DNA of 64,000 bases. Source: Megalobrama amblycephala. Taxonomy: Eukaryota; Chordata; Actinopteri; Cypriniformes; Xenocyprididae. Under the pieces are notes generated by a model that was not told the origin of the DNA, ran no database searches, and was given only the letters and a program-made list of their open reading frames with translations. Shown piece by piece: positions 24,535 to 35,322 of the stretch; the first letter of the stretch is position 1; every line of letters starts with the position of its first letter. The position numbers and the translations under genes are program-made. The stretch covers positions 35,516,115-35,580,114 of the forward strand of contig NC_063061.1 of NCBI RefSeq assembly GCF_018812025.1, in the 5' to 3' direction.

Positions 24535-25234
24535 TTAAAGGGGACCTATTATGCCCCTTTTCACAAGATGTAATATATTGTTCCCAGTGAAGTTTCAGAT
24601 CAAAATACCCCACAGATCATTTATTATAGCCATATTATTGGGTGTGAGCAAAAACACGCCATTTTTGTGTGTGTCCCTTTAAATGCAAATGAGCTGCTGC
24701 TCCCCGCCCCCTTTCCAGAAGAGGGCGGAGCTTTAACAGCTCACGCTTCGGTTGCTCAACAACAACAAAGCTGGAGAATCTCACGCAGCCAAAATGAGGA
24801 TTGTCAGTAACGGTGTTCAGCCTTACATTGTTCAAACCGGAGTCGACACTGATGGAGAGACTTTTAGAATGAAACTGGACGTTTCTGAATGGTTAGTGGA
24901 TAAATGTATGTTGCTGTGGAGTTGATTCAACTCATCCACTAGCATGTGCCGTCATGTTAATCTTTTGTGCAAATTCAACGTTGAATTGACCCTCGTTTGT
25001 GAAGCAGTCCGGCACAAAATGACGGCATGACAACAACACTCCACTACAACAACTCTTACTCTTCTCTAAAGCAGACCAACATGGACACGCCCCCTTTGTT
25101 GTGTGTTCTCAGGGGCGGGGTTTATGTAAATTTTGGGGTTAGTGATGTCACTAACCCAGGAAGAAGCACGTTGCAGTCTCTACCAGCCGTTTGTTGTAGT
25201 CCTTAAAAAGCAATTTATGTAAAAGGAAATATCT
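24535..25234 (+). mobile_element. family A element, copy A3, truncated and inverted
   Basis: It starts TTAAAGGGGACCTATTATG, the end that is on the right of A1 and A2, and runs through the shared blocks in reverse order. It stops at aaaaggaaatatct without reaching the other terminus. It keeps an octamer-like atgcaaat (about 24683-24690), GC boxes (ccccgcccc), an ATG frame at 24794 and the near-palindrome gttagtgatgtcactaac (25138-25155). Confidence 0.8.
24794..24906 (+). pseudogene. exon-like frame in family A (A3 copy)
   Basis: The frame starts MRIVSNGVQPYIVQTGVDTD, then GETFRMKLDVSEWLVDK, ending at aaat followed by gtatgt, a possible splice donor. It lies just downstream of the octamer/GC-box segment, in the orientation expected if that segment were its promoter. 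Conservation with the A2 frame includes an in-frame length difference. Function not recognised. Confidence 0.4.
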
Positions 25235-26242
25235 ACGCGCCCATCAGCCTGCGCCATCTAGAGTTTCATGACTGAACTAGGCATTAACTAAAGTCATAAC
25301 ATATTACATCCGCCACGTTGTCTTTGTCATGTGACCTACGGCGTCAGTTGCATTGCTTCACTTCCATTCACAAATCCTCAAACAGCAAAAACAAGTACAT
25401 AAATGATAAACACTGGTGCGCACACAGCCATATTATTTACTTATGATGACAATGCACAACTGATTATATTGTTGAATATATAAATATCCTCAATGGAGGA
25501 GGTGTTTAAGTCATTGCATGTGGAATAATTCAGTAATCTCTCATGGAAAACGCTCCACTCATCACAAAACCAGATGATCAGCTGTCTGAGTCATGAGGAG
25601 AGGTTTTCTCGTTTAATCCCATCAGGAAGAAAAGACGAGCAGATGAACTCTAGTAACCCCTACTAACTCCAGCTTCAGCTCATGACCTGCTGCATCCCTT
25701 CAGTATAATTATACTGATTATACATGCATAATGAAAGACATTCATGTATCACATATTAAGTAGACTATTAATAATTAAAAAAAAAAAAACTTGGTTAACA
25801 CATCCTTGTGGTCTAAAGAGCAGCATATGTCACCTTAAAAAAAATAAAACCAAATTATCATTAACGTAATGCGAACAAATAATGATATATTTTTAGTATT
25901 TGTTGTACTGCGTTTGACTTGTGCTTAATTTAATTAAAAAAAAACCCATGTGTCCGGGCTGTAATGAGAATATAATGAGAGTCACCACTGAGGAACAGAT
26001 GTATTACGGTGATGTAAAAATCTGTTTAAATGTCATAAAAATAATGTCACCATGCAAAATATCTTAGTGACCCTAAAATATGCATAACTACAATTGTTCC
26101 TTTTGATTTTAAACATGTTCTTGGCAGGCTTCGTGACATTCGGCTAACTGACTGACGTTTGTTTACATCGGATCAGGTGGAAACACATACACAAACACGC
26201 GCTTTCCCTGTTCGCAAGGCGTTATTCGAGATCTTTACCCAC

Positions 26243-26386
26243 CTTACTGAGCACCCCGCTGAATTCCACCACCCCTCCGTGCGGTCCGGGTCCCGGTTCG
26301 GCGTCCAGATCCTCCTCGGAACCGGAGGAGTTCCAGCTCTGGCTGTCCGGCAGGAGCCTGCCGTTAGGAAGCGGGCTGGAATTCAT
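26243..26386 (-). CDS. cert1: cert1 coding exon 1: start codon and acidic N-terminus of ceramide transfer protein
   Basis: CERT carries ceramide from the ER to the trans-Golgi; its N-terminal PH domain docks on Golgi PI4P. This exon gives 48 codons, beginning MNSSPLPNGRLLPDSQ. It then has SWNSSGSEED, identical to the stretch near the human CERT N-terminus, and ends SGVLSK, where the PH domain begins. The ATG at 26386 is the first in-frame ATG after an in-frame TGA at 26455-26453 and has G at -3. The exon ends AAG followed by gtgggtaaag, a good 5' splice donor, in phase 0. Oddity: the human initiator Met is not conserved (Leu-Pro lies there), so translation must start further upstream, adding about 16 residues. 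A divergent teleost paralogue is possible. Human comparison is from memory, not an alignment. Confidence 0.93.
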
Positions 26387-26960
26387 AACGAACGCTCGAA
26401 CGCTCCACTGAGGGGGAAAAACGACAAAAACAGAAGGATCGCGGGCGTAATATCAGCGATGAATCTCGGTTAGAAGGCCTCGCATCGATTATGCTGTTGT
26501 ATATCCCGAAAATCCCGAAAATAAGCGATAAATGTGGAAGTAAACCGTCCGTGTGTTGATTTCACGCGAGTCTGTGAGCATGTCAGCGTGAGGCTGCGCG
26601 AGGCGAGAGCGAGAGACACCCGCCCCCTCTCTCTACCTCTCCCTCTCTCTCTCTCTCTAAAAAAAAAAACGCCCTCTAAATCAACATCAGCTGCCAAAAG
26701 AGATTATGTTCACTCACAAAAACAAAAACACGCGAACGGATCGAAAAAAAAATGTGGCAAAAAATAATAATTTTACCTTATCTATTTTTCCCTCAATTTT
26801 TTACGCCAACGTCATCCTCAACGGCGGAGGCGCGCGCTTGCAGCTCTACCTCCAGCGCGAGGGGCGCTGGCTAGTGTATGACGTCACCAAAGCCTCGTTT
26901 CCTTAAATGGAAACTTTTGCCCCGCCTTTCTTCAGAAATGATTGGCAGTTTGAGAGAGTT
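26387..26960 (-). promoter_or_regulatory. cert1: CpG-rich 5' flank and promoter of cert1
   Basis: The sequence directly upstream of the cert1 ATG is visibly CpG-rich from about 26160 to 26920, unlike the AT-rich surroundings. Seen in it are a GA-rich tract in cert1 orientation (about 26618-26662), a GC-box-like element (cccgcc, about 26921-26926), a CCAAT box in cert1 orientation (attgg, 26940-26944) and a perfect CRE at 26879. No TATA box is obvious. The transcription start cannot be fixed from sequence alone. In human, CERT1 and POLK diverge from a shared promoter, so bidirectional activity is conceivable, but no POLK coding exon was recognised to the right. Confidence 0.7.
26879..26886. 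promoter_or_regulatory. perfect palindromic CRE (TGACGTCA)
   Basis: The octamer TGACGTCA is the full consensus site for CREB/ATF factors. It lies about 490 bp upstream of the cert1 start codon, within the CpG-rich segment. Binding is inferred from motif and position only. Confidence 0.6.
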
Positions 26961-27212
26961 TGAAAGCACCAAGCTTTTGGATTTTACAGCATTTGGGTGA
27001 ATATTAATAATATTCTTAACAATAACGTCAATGATTGATGTAAAAATTAATTATTTATCATTTTGTCGATATATTGGTATATTGGTGTGTGAGTAACGTT
27101 TATTTTTAACAAATATTGATTGGTTAAGTGCTAAATAGCGGTTGGTAATCATGGTAACGCCACTGTAAACAGCAAAACATTGTTACGTGAGGCGATTCCC
27201 ATCTTAATATCA

Positions 27213-27215
<3 letters not shown>

Positions 27216-27261
<46 letters not shown>
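27216..27261. repeat. (TA)n microsatellite
   Basis: About 45 bp of alternating TA immediately left of a palindromic element, mirrored by another TA/TG tract on its right side. Confidence 0.9.
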
Positions 27262-27264
<3 letters not shown>

Positions 27265-28188
27265 TACCATTCAAAAGTTTATTACTATTTTTAATGTTTT
27301 CAAAATAAGTCTCTTCTACTCATCAAGCCTGCATTTATTTGATCAAAAATACAGAAAAAAACAGTAATATTGTAAAATATTATTACAATTTAAAATTATG
27401 GTTTTCTATTGTAATATACTTTAAAATATAATTTATGTCTGTGATCAAAGCTGAATTTTCAGCATTATTACTCCAGTCTTCAGTGTCACATGATCCTTCA
27501 GAAATCATTCTAATTATGATGATTTATTACAAATGTTGTGCTGCTTAAAATTTGTTTTTTTTTTCATAACGTGATGCTTTTTCAGGATTCTTTGATGAAT
27601 AAAAAGTTTAAAAAAATCGCAGCATTTATTTAAATTAAATCTTTTGTAACAATATAAACTACTGTTCAAAAGTTTGGGATCAGTATTTTTTCTTTCTTTA
27701 TTTTTTTTTGGAAGAAATTAATACTTTTTTTCAGCAAGGATGTGTTAAATTGATAAAAAAGTGAAGGTAAAGATTTATTTTGTTAGAAAATATTTCTATT
27801 TTGAATAAATGCTGTTCTTTTTGACTATTTATTCTTCAGTGAATCCTGAAAAAAGTATCACAGGTTCCAAAAAATATTAAGCAACACAACCGTTTCCAAC
27901 TTTGATAATAACTGAGTATCAAATCATCATGTTAGAATGATTTCTGAAGGATCATGTGACACCGAAGACTGGAGTAATGATGCTGAAAATTCAGCTTTGC
28001 ATCACAGAAAAAAAATAATATTTTAAAGTATATTAAAATAGAAAACCACTATTTTAAATTGTAATAATATTTCACAATATTACTGTTTTTTTCTGTATTT
28101 TTGATTAAATAAATGCAAGCTTGATGAGCATAAGAGACTTCTTTCAAAATCATTACAAATATTAATGTTTCCAAACTTTTGAATGGTA

Positions 28189-28191
<3 letters not shown>
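27262..28191. mobile_element. long palindromic DNA element (cactaccattcaaaag), 930 bp
   Basis: The ends CACTACCATTCAAAAGTTT and AAACTTTTGAATGGTAGTG are exact inverted copies. Inverse pairing continues for roughly 350 bp on each side (for example ctccagtcttcagtgtcaca on the left and gtgacaccgaagactggag on the right). The centre contains a second ctactgttcaaaagtttggg. Location between TA repeats fits a TA-targeting element. A related broken copy is at 35323-36170, with scraps at 8040-8110 and 45907-46080. Confidence 0.8.
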
Positions 28192-28256
<65 letters not shown>

Positions 28257-28274
28257 CAGAGAGAGAGAGAGACT
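28192..28274. repeat. (TG)n(TA)n(GA)n microsatellite
   Basis: gtgtgtgt is followed by about 50 bp of alternating TA and then gagagagagaga. Confidence 0.9.
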
Positions 28275-29104
28275 GTTGTGGGTGGTTTCCAGGCCTTTGC
28301 TATGTAGTTGCTAAAGTGTTATTAGCATGTTTCTATGCGCTTGAGTGTGTTGTCTTTGGTTGCTAGGTTGTTTAATAGATTACTCAAATCACTATGAGCT
28401 ATAATGATAGTGATGCTTGACTTATTAGTAAACACTACAAATAATGAAATATAAATGTGATTTGTTAAATTCATTTTAACTTCTTCCTTTTTGCTTTGTG
28501 TTATGATCATTTAAATGCACTTATTCTTAATAAAACAGAGTTTTGACGTTTGTTTCAGAGTTTCAAATAAATATGCCAGGTATATTCGTCAAATTCACTA
28601 TCTTGTCACACGGATTAGGGAAAAAGCATGATGTAAGTGGGAGAATCCTTTAGTGCAGATATACATTCTAAACAAACAGAAAAGTGTGACCCACTTCCTC
28701 TTCCTGTTGACCTCTGGTGGAGGGTGTGTACTTGTGGTTTGTCACACACATGACCATGAGCTACAAATCAGTTGCCCAAGCACAACTGTGTTTGTACTTC
28801 AAATAAAAAATGGAGCCTGTGATTTTCCAAACATGCACAAGAAATATATGTGGAAAAATATTCAGTTCAAGGTTGTGGCCATGATGACATTGCTCAAAAA
28901 ATGTCAAAAAGTATCACATTTATGTTTCATCAGTTTTGGCATGTGACTGCAAGCTCCATTTATGAGCTCAAGGTTGTGGGAAAACCAATGAATTAATACA
29001 TAAAACGATACATATACAATAATCACATACAAATGAGTGTTATATTAAACAAATACTAAACGCTGAGCCTCAGAATACACAAAATGTCTACTGAAAGTGA
29101 CAAA

Positions 29105-29414
29105 ATGCACTTAAAGTGCTCTATTTTCATGTTTAATTTTGTTTAATATACTATCTCTATATTTAAAAAATGTATTTAGACACCACATGTAGTACATTTG
29201 AACCCATAGTGTACTACAAGTGGTAACTAAATATATTTTTTAATACAGAGATGGTATATTAAAAGCACATTTTAGTTCATATTTCATGCTGTCTCAAAAT
29301 AGCACAGTTGAGTACACTTAGAAGTTCTTAAGATTATCTTAAGAAGTACTAAAGAAGAATTTTTAGTATATTAAGTACAAAATTAGTGCGTAAAAATAGA
29401 GCACTTGAAGCACA
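29105..29414. mobile_element. palindromic MITE, about 310 bp
   Basis: The left arm aaatgcacttaaagtgctct pairs with the right arm agagcacttgaagcacatt. Inner words such as aatatactatctctatattt and aatacagagatggtatatt also pair. No coding capacity. Confidence 0.6.
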
Positions 29415-30438
29415 TTATAGAAGTGTACTTTTTTTCACCTGGTCATTCTCTGTTATATGTATCCATTTTTAATGTCAATATGCCTTGTTGTACTGATTTT
29501 TAAAAGCTTTATTTAAAGCAAATAGTACACATTAGAAGTAAGGGTGCACTTATATAGTTATTGTGGCTAATAACCCATAATAATAGGCCTTTTGGACTTT
29601 GGCAACTGCATGGAGACACGCTTAAAACCACTCCAAACATCTTATCGAGAGTAATGCAATAGCATTATGGTGGTGCGATCTGCACATGCAAGAATTACTC
29701 ATATTTTCTTCAGAATTTTTTTTATATTATAAGACATCAAATAATTGTAATTTAAGATGTTTCATTTTTTGAGCTGTTGGCATATTTTCATAGTTGTGGC
29801 AGCAGCTGATGCTGATTTAAAGAGTGATTATACTTCCAGGCTATTTTTGTAAAATTGCGTTTTGCCTAATAATAGATGCACAGATTGTAGTGTGCATCTT
29901 ACAAATGGCTGATGATTTTTTTTCTTCAGTCATTGTGATCAGTGCTCAGTATCCTCCATTCATAGCAGTTGTGCCCATTAGCTGTACATCATTCCCCTGT
30001 GACTGAAGCTCAGATATTCAGGTCACTTTACCACACTGAGCTCTGATAACTGGAGAAAGAGGACTCTGTCTGTAATATAATACTATAGACCACAATACCA
30101 CCTCATTAGTTTTGCCATTAAGGTTACACATGCATATCAAAAGCAAAGCATTAGTGCCCCACCATAAAATGTTCCTGACACTTTCCATTTGTTCACACAC
30201 ATTTTGTCTGACAGGAATGGGTGAACTGGCTTCCTCTGAAACACTGTGGCTGTGTGCTGGAGAAGAAAAGAGGATTGATGGATGTTACGGATGGATGAAG
30301 GTGACTCAGTGGATGCGTCACTATGGAGGTATGATGATTTGAATGAATATGTCAAGCTGAAAAAGATGTGGGCAGGTAGTAGGATGGATGGATAGGCATC
30401 CCAGGCAGTCATGTTCAGCATATATATGTATATATATA

Positions 30439-31639
30439 CACCGATCAGGCATAACATTATGACCACCTTCCTAATATTGTGTTGGTCCCCCTTTTGCTGC
30501 CAAATCAGCTCTGACCCGTCGAGGCATGGACTCCTGTAGACCCCTGAAGGTGTGCTGTGGTATCTGACACCAAGATGTTATCAGCAGATCCTTTAAGTCC
30601 TGTAAGTTGTGAGGTGGATCCTCCATGGATCGGACTTGTTTGTTCAGCACATCCCACAGATGCTCGATTGGATTGAGATCTGGAGAATTTGGAGGCCAAT
30701 TCAACACCTCAAACTCGTTGTTGTGCTCCTCAAACCATTCCTGAACCACTTTTGCTTTGTGTCAGGAGCATTATCCTGCTGAAAGAGGCCACAGCCACCA
30801 GGGAATACTGTTTCCATGAAAGGGTGTACATGATCTGCAACAATGCTTAGGTAGGTGGTACGTGTCAAAGTAACATCCACATGGATGGTAGGACCCAAGG
30901 TTTCCCAGCAGAACATTGCCCAAAGCATCACACTTCCTCCGCTGGCTTGCCTTCTTCTCATAGTGCATCCTGGTGCCATGTGTTCCCCAGGTAAGCGATG
31001 CTCACGCACCCGGCCATCCACATGATGTAAAAGAAAATGTGATTCATCAGACCAGGCCACCTTCTTCCACTGCTCCGTGGTTCAGTTCTGATGCTCACGT
31101 GTCCACTGTTGGCTCTTTCGGCGGTGGACAGGGGTCAGCATGGTCACCCTGACTGGTCTGCAGCTATGCAGCTCCATACACAACAAACTGATGCACTGTG
31201 TATTCTGACACCTTTCTATCAGAAACAGCATTAACTTCTTGAGCAATTTGAGCTACAGTAGCTCGTCTGCTGGATTGGACCACACGGGCCAGCCTTCAAT
31301 GAGCCTCGGCCGCCCATGACCCTGTCGCCGGTTCACCACTGTTCCTTCCTTGGAGCACTTTTGATAGATACTGACCACTGCAGACCGGGAACACCCCACA
31401 AGAGCTGCAGTTTTGGAGATGCTCTGACCCAGTCGTCTAGCCATCACAGTTTGGTCCTTGTCAAACTCGCTCAAATCCTTACGCTTGCCCATTTTTCCTG
31501 CTTCTAACACATCAACTTTGAGGACAAAATGTTCACTTGCTGCCTAATATATCCACCCACTAACAGGTGCCGTGATGAAGAGATGATCAGTGTTAATCAC
31601 TTCACCTGTCAGTGCTCATAATGTTATGCCTGATCGGTG
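30439..31639 (-). mobile_element. Tc1-like transposon, copy 1, full length (1,201 bp)
   Basis: Left end CACCGATCAGGCATAACATT and right end AATGTTATGCCTGATCGGTG are exact inverted repeats of about 25 bp, each flanked by a TA dinucleotide (30437-30438 and 31640-31641), the Tc1/mariner target duplication. A disabled transposase gene fills the interior on the minus strand. Confidence 0.93.
30471..31492 (-). pseudogene. Tc1-like transposase pseudogene, copy 1
   Basis: The N-terminus [20 protein letters not shown], followed by [20 protein letters not shown], is the paired helix-turn-helix DNA-binding region. Later segments give WSDESHFLLHH (first catalytic Asp), QQDNAP (second Asp) and SPDLNPIEHLW (catalytic Glu), so all three DD34E residues are present. 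They fall in separate frames: stops or shifts lie between the DNA-binding part and the catalytic core, and one base is missing just after QDNAP. The protein cannot be made as it stands. It would act in cut-and-paste transposition of TA-flanked elements. Confidence 0.9.
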
Positions 31640-33088
31640 TATATTCATACATTAAATATATATGTTTTGTCAACTGTTTGGCCCTTCACTAATTAGACAG
31701 TCTGTGAAAGTGCCACTCATTTAGTGTTTTCTCTTTCTATTTCTATCACTCTGTATTTCTTCACCTTTCACACAGTGAACACACCAGATGTAGCGCACAT
31801 TCCTTCTCTGTGCCCGTCTGTCTTACTCATGGGATTGAAGGACTCATGTGAACATGAGTCAGACACAGTTGGCAATGAAGCAAACATGATCTTATTAGTC
31901 ATGATTATAGCAAGGGATCTTACGGCACAGGCGCACCCACATTGTCTTATCCTCTTTCACTTCCTTACTTTGCGATTATTAAAATTTCAGTATCTGTTAA
32001 TGTTCAGTGAACTCTTTTTCAACTCCTCCAGTATCATGCTTTCCAGCAAAGTTATGAAATAGATTACCAATACAGATAAGTTTATTTGTCACATATCCTT
32101 CCTAAAGTACTTCATGTGTTTTTGGGAAGTTCCTACTTAGCAGGGTTGGGTGAAATTTAAAAATTGAGTTGGAATTTGGCCACAACACACAGCTTTCTAT
32201 CTTCAAAGATGTCATGAAATGAAAACTCACCCTATCTTTTTAAATGCATGTTTTATATTTTATTATGAACGTTGCATCATGTGTATGTTTCCATTTTTAT
32301 GTCATAACTGGTTCTTCTGGGTCTTCCTCTCTCTGGTGACATATGCTAGACTTCTAGTAGGATGCACATCCCTTTTCTTACAAATATTTCTTATGTGAGT
32401 TCAAGTGATTTCAGTCTGATTACTGAAGACACTAAATGATTTTGGACAGTTGGAGTTGAAAATTACATTCAGGCTCCTTTTTTAGCTTCAGACTGTGATT
32501 TTATTCAGTTGGAGGATTAAAAAATGTATGATATTTTGAATCGATTTTGTTATCATGACTTTTAGCAATGAGACACATGATTCTGCATGAGTTTGTTGTG
32601 TGGAAAGTCTGGTAGTGTATCATCACAGGTTGTTTAGTGTACACGTTCTAAAAAATAATGTGTTGGCTCAACAAAACAAAAAAAATAAAATAAAAATAAA
32701 CACAACAGTTTGCATATTTTTTTGAGTTATGGCAACTTTGAGTGATTTTACATCCAACCAACAAGCTACATTGAGTTGGAGGAACTTAATAATTTGTAGT
32801 ATAAACACAAATTTTTCAGTTTTTCAGTTCAAATCAACAGCTATCATAGCACATGCTAACATAACTTATTTAACATATTTAATGAACAAGTAAGATATTA
32901 CTCGTCACTGACCGTCATTGCTTATAGAGTCAATGTAGTGTTTACCTTCATGTATCTGCTCTTCAGCACAATGATAACCACAAAAACTCTTTTAAATGTC
33001 GAACATAACAGCATTAAACACTAACAGGTCTTTCCCTTCACTAAAAACAAAAAAAAATAATACTTCATTTCAACATTTACTCTCCTTA

Positions 33089-33592
33089 AGCCCTGGGTAT
33101 ACTTTGTTTTTTTACACGTACGCTAGAGTACGCACACAGCCTTGCAAAGTATACTTCACTTGACTCGTCGTTCGATGCATGCGTTACTCTCGCCACGAGT
33201 TACAACCCATGTAAACATCTTTGTATTCTTTTATGCTAGAGTTGTACAGGTCAGGGTACTTTCTAACCTGTTTGCACAATCTCTCGTCTATATAGGCCTC
33301 CATTGTCGCTGTAGCTTGCATGCGTTCCGGTCTGTTCTGTTTATGCAGGTTTTCTTTGACTACCTTTTGAATCGACGCCCCCAGGGCATGGTTGCCACAT
33401 TGCGGATAAACTAATTACTGCAAAAAAATTAAATGCACATGTGTGACCTGCGCACACAAATAAGCACAGTTATAAAAATCCGCTGGTGCACGTACAGTAC
33501 GCACGTACTTTTCTGATGACGAAATTCACGTCACGCACACTGTACGCTGACCCTCGAGTATGCGTAAAAAGTGAAGTTTACTTTGGGCTTCA
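33089..33592. mobile_element. MITE with aagccc / gtatactt termini
   Basis: The left end aagccctgggtatactttg and the reverse-complemented right end aagcccaaagtaaacttcac form imperfect inverted repeats. The interior is rich in acgtacg, tacgc and gcgtac words. Non-coding; the 90-codon frame inside is chance. Confidence 0.6.
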
Positions 33593-33738
33593 TCCACTCC
33601 TATGCAAAGCATGCTGGGAATTAGAAATACACTGCCTAATTTCCGAAGTTATCAAGACAGTTTTATTAAGTTACTACAACTTAAGTTTTTTAAAAAAGCC
33701 ATTTAATGCAGAAACTCCAGTTTAAATTGCAGGCAATA

Positions 33739-34262
33739 TTAAAGGGTTAGTTGACCCAAAAATGAAAATTCTGTCATTAATTACTCACCCTCATGCCGTT
33801 CCACACCTGTAAGACCTTCGTTAATCTTCGGAACACAAATTAAGATATTTTAGTTGAAATCCAATGGCTTCGTGAGGCCTCCATAGCCAGCCATGACATT
33901 TCCTCTCTCAAGATCCATAAATGTACTAAAAACATATTTAAATCAGTTCATGTGAGTACAGTGGTGCGGCAAAACACTGCTTCATGAAGCTTCGGAGCAT
34001 AAATGAATCAGTGTATCGAATCATGATTCAGATTGCGTGCCAAACTGCCAACGGCTGAAATCATGTGACTATGTAAATATGTTTTTAGTACCTTTATGGA
34101 TCTTGAGAGAGGAAATGTCATTGCCTCACTGAGCCATCGGATTTCAACTAAAATATCTTAATTTGTGTTCCAAAGATTAATGAAGGTCTTACGGGTGTGA
34201 AACGGAATGAGGGTAAGCAATAAATGACAGAATTTTCATTTTTGGGTGAACTAACCCTTTAA
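33739..34262. mobile_element. complete 'agttgaccc' MITE with TTAA at both ends, 524 bp
   Basis: TTAA|AGGGTTAGTTGACCCA on the left is mirrored by TGGGTGAACTAACCCT|TTAA on the right. The arms continue to pair for well over 100 bp (aatgaaaattctgtcatt against aatgacagaattttcatt, and aagatattttagttgaaatc against its inverse). Partial copies: 9736, 40915-41091, 54540-54603, 63249. Confidence 0.85.
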
Positions 34263-35322
34263 GTTGATGTAATGATCATTATTATGTCAACAGAACTCTA
34301 TAAAATAATGTTTGCAACTTAAAAGGTTTAATTAAAACAATAAATGTTTTAACTTGAAACAATGCTTTTTTTAAGTTTTGGTAACAAATCCCCTGAATTA
34401 CTTTTAAGAGTGTAATACCCAGTTTTTCTCTGTAACAATTTACAAAGTGCATGATACTTAGTGTTTTAAAAATCTGTTCCGATTTTAAAAGTTGTGTAGT
34501 AGCGCCTTAAATATGACATTGTGTTGTTATTCATGTGCGCTCATCTTGAAAATCATTCCAACATGACTTCAAGGCTTTAGATGCACAGATTTTTTTGCGC
34601 TATGAATCAAATTTTCCTGACGTTTGAAGTTCTTGGCCTCAACTAAAATATAATTGATTCCAACCCTTTCTCCCGAGATAGATACCCAAGGGAAATTCAG
34701 GAGCGTACACTTCCATTTCCTGTAAAAAGTGTTTTTATGGCATTCTACACTGTTCATTCAGGTCTGTATGGACCTTGCGGCTGTGTCATGTGTTTCGACT
34801 CTGGCTGAGAGCCTGGTTCGGTCATAAGACCCATGAAGGAGACCACAAGACCTCCATCAAGACCTCCATTAGTCCAGCAGAACTCCTCCTCTTCCCCCAC
34901 ACGCTTCAGATTAGCAGCGTTCCTCGGAAAGCCAGGCACGACTGGGAATTAGACACGTCTCTTGATTCTGTGGAGCTGAATGGCTCGTTTGGCATGACAT
35001 CCGGTTTAGATTGGTTGAATTTGGTTTAGCATGGATTTCAGCATGTGACTGATGATAATATTACATAACCACAAAGCCTGTACATGAACAGTGGACTCTG
35101 AGGCATGTGAGGAAGTTGAAGATGCCGGAGATGTTTAACTATGAGTTGATGGAGACCTGAGAAATGCTTTATGTTCATTTAGTTAAAACAGCAGAATGTG
35201 AGATTAAATGTCACACATTTCACTTTGTCACTTTCAGTTTTGAAAGGCTGTTCTAGGTGATTTCCAGATGTTTTCTTTCTTACCTTCATTCATTTTATCT
35301 TTCTTACATTCATTTCATTTTA

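Larger units (their letters stand above)
23416..26242 (-). other. cert1: cert1 intron 1 (2.8 kb)
   Basis: This intron lies between coding exons 1 and 2, with donor gtgggtaaag and acceptor ttccctctgcag. It contains a hAT-like element (23533-24519) and a truncated family-A element (24535-25234). The stretch 25235-26160 is AT-rich with no feature recognised. Confidence 0.88.
32645..34412. repeat. possible larger composite repeat holding two MITEs
   Basis: ttctaaaaaataatgtgttg on the left and ttacttttaagagtgta on the right look like divergent ends of one element. Inside lie two better defined MITEs (33089-33592 and 33739-34262). The outer boundaries are tentative. Confidence 0.3.

Noticed and set aside
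26470..26767. Frames overlapping the cert1 promoter on both strands
   Set aside because: They run through the GA/CT-rich tract and poly-A. The cert1 5' leader has an in-frame stop at 26453-26455, so they are not N-terminal extensions.
34775..35029. 84-codon frame possibly an exon
   Set aside because: No family resemblance, and an overlapping antisense frame of similar length; consistent with chance.
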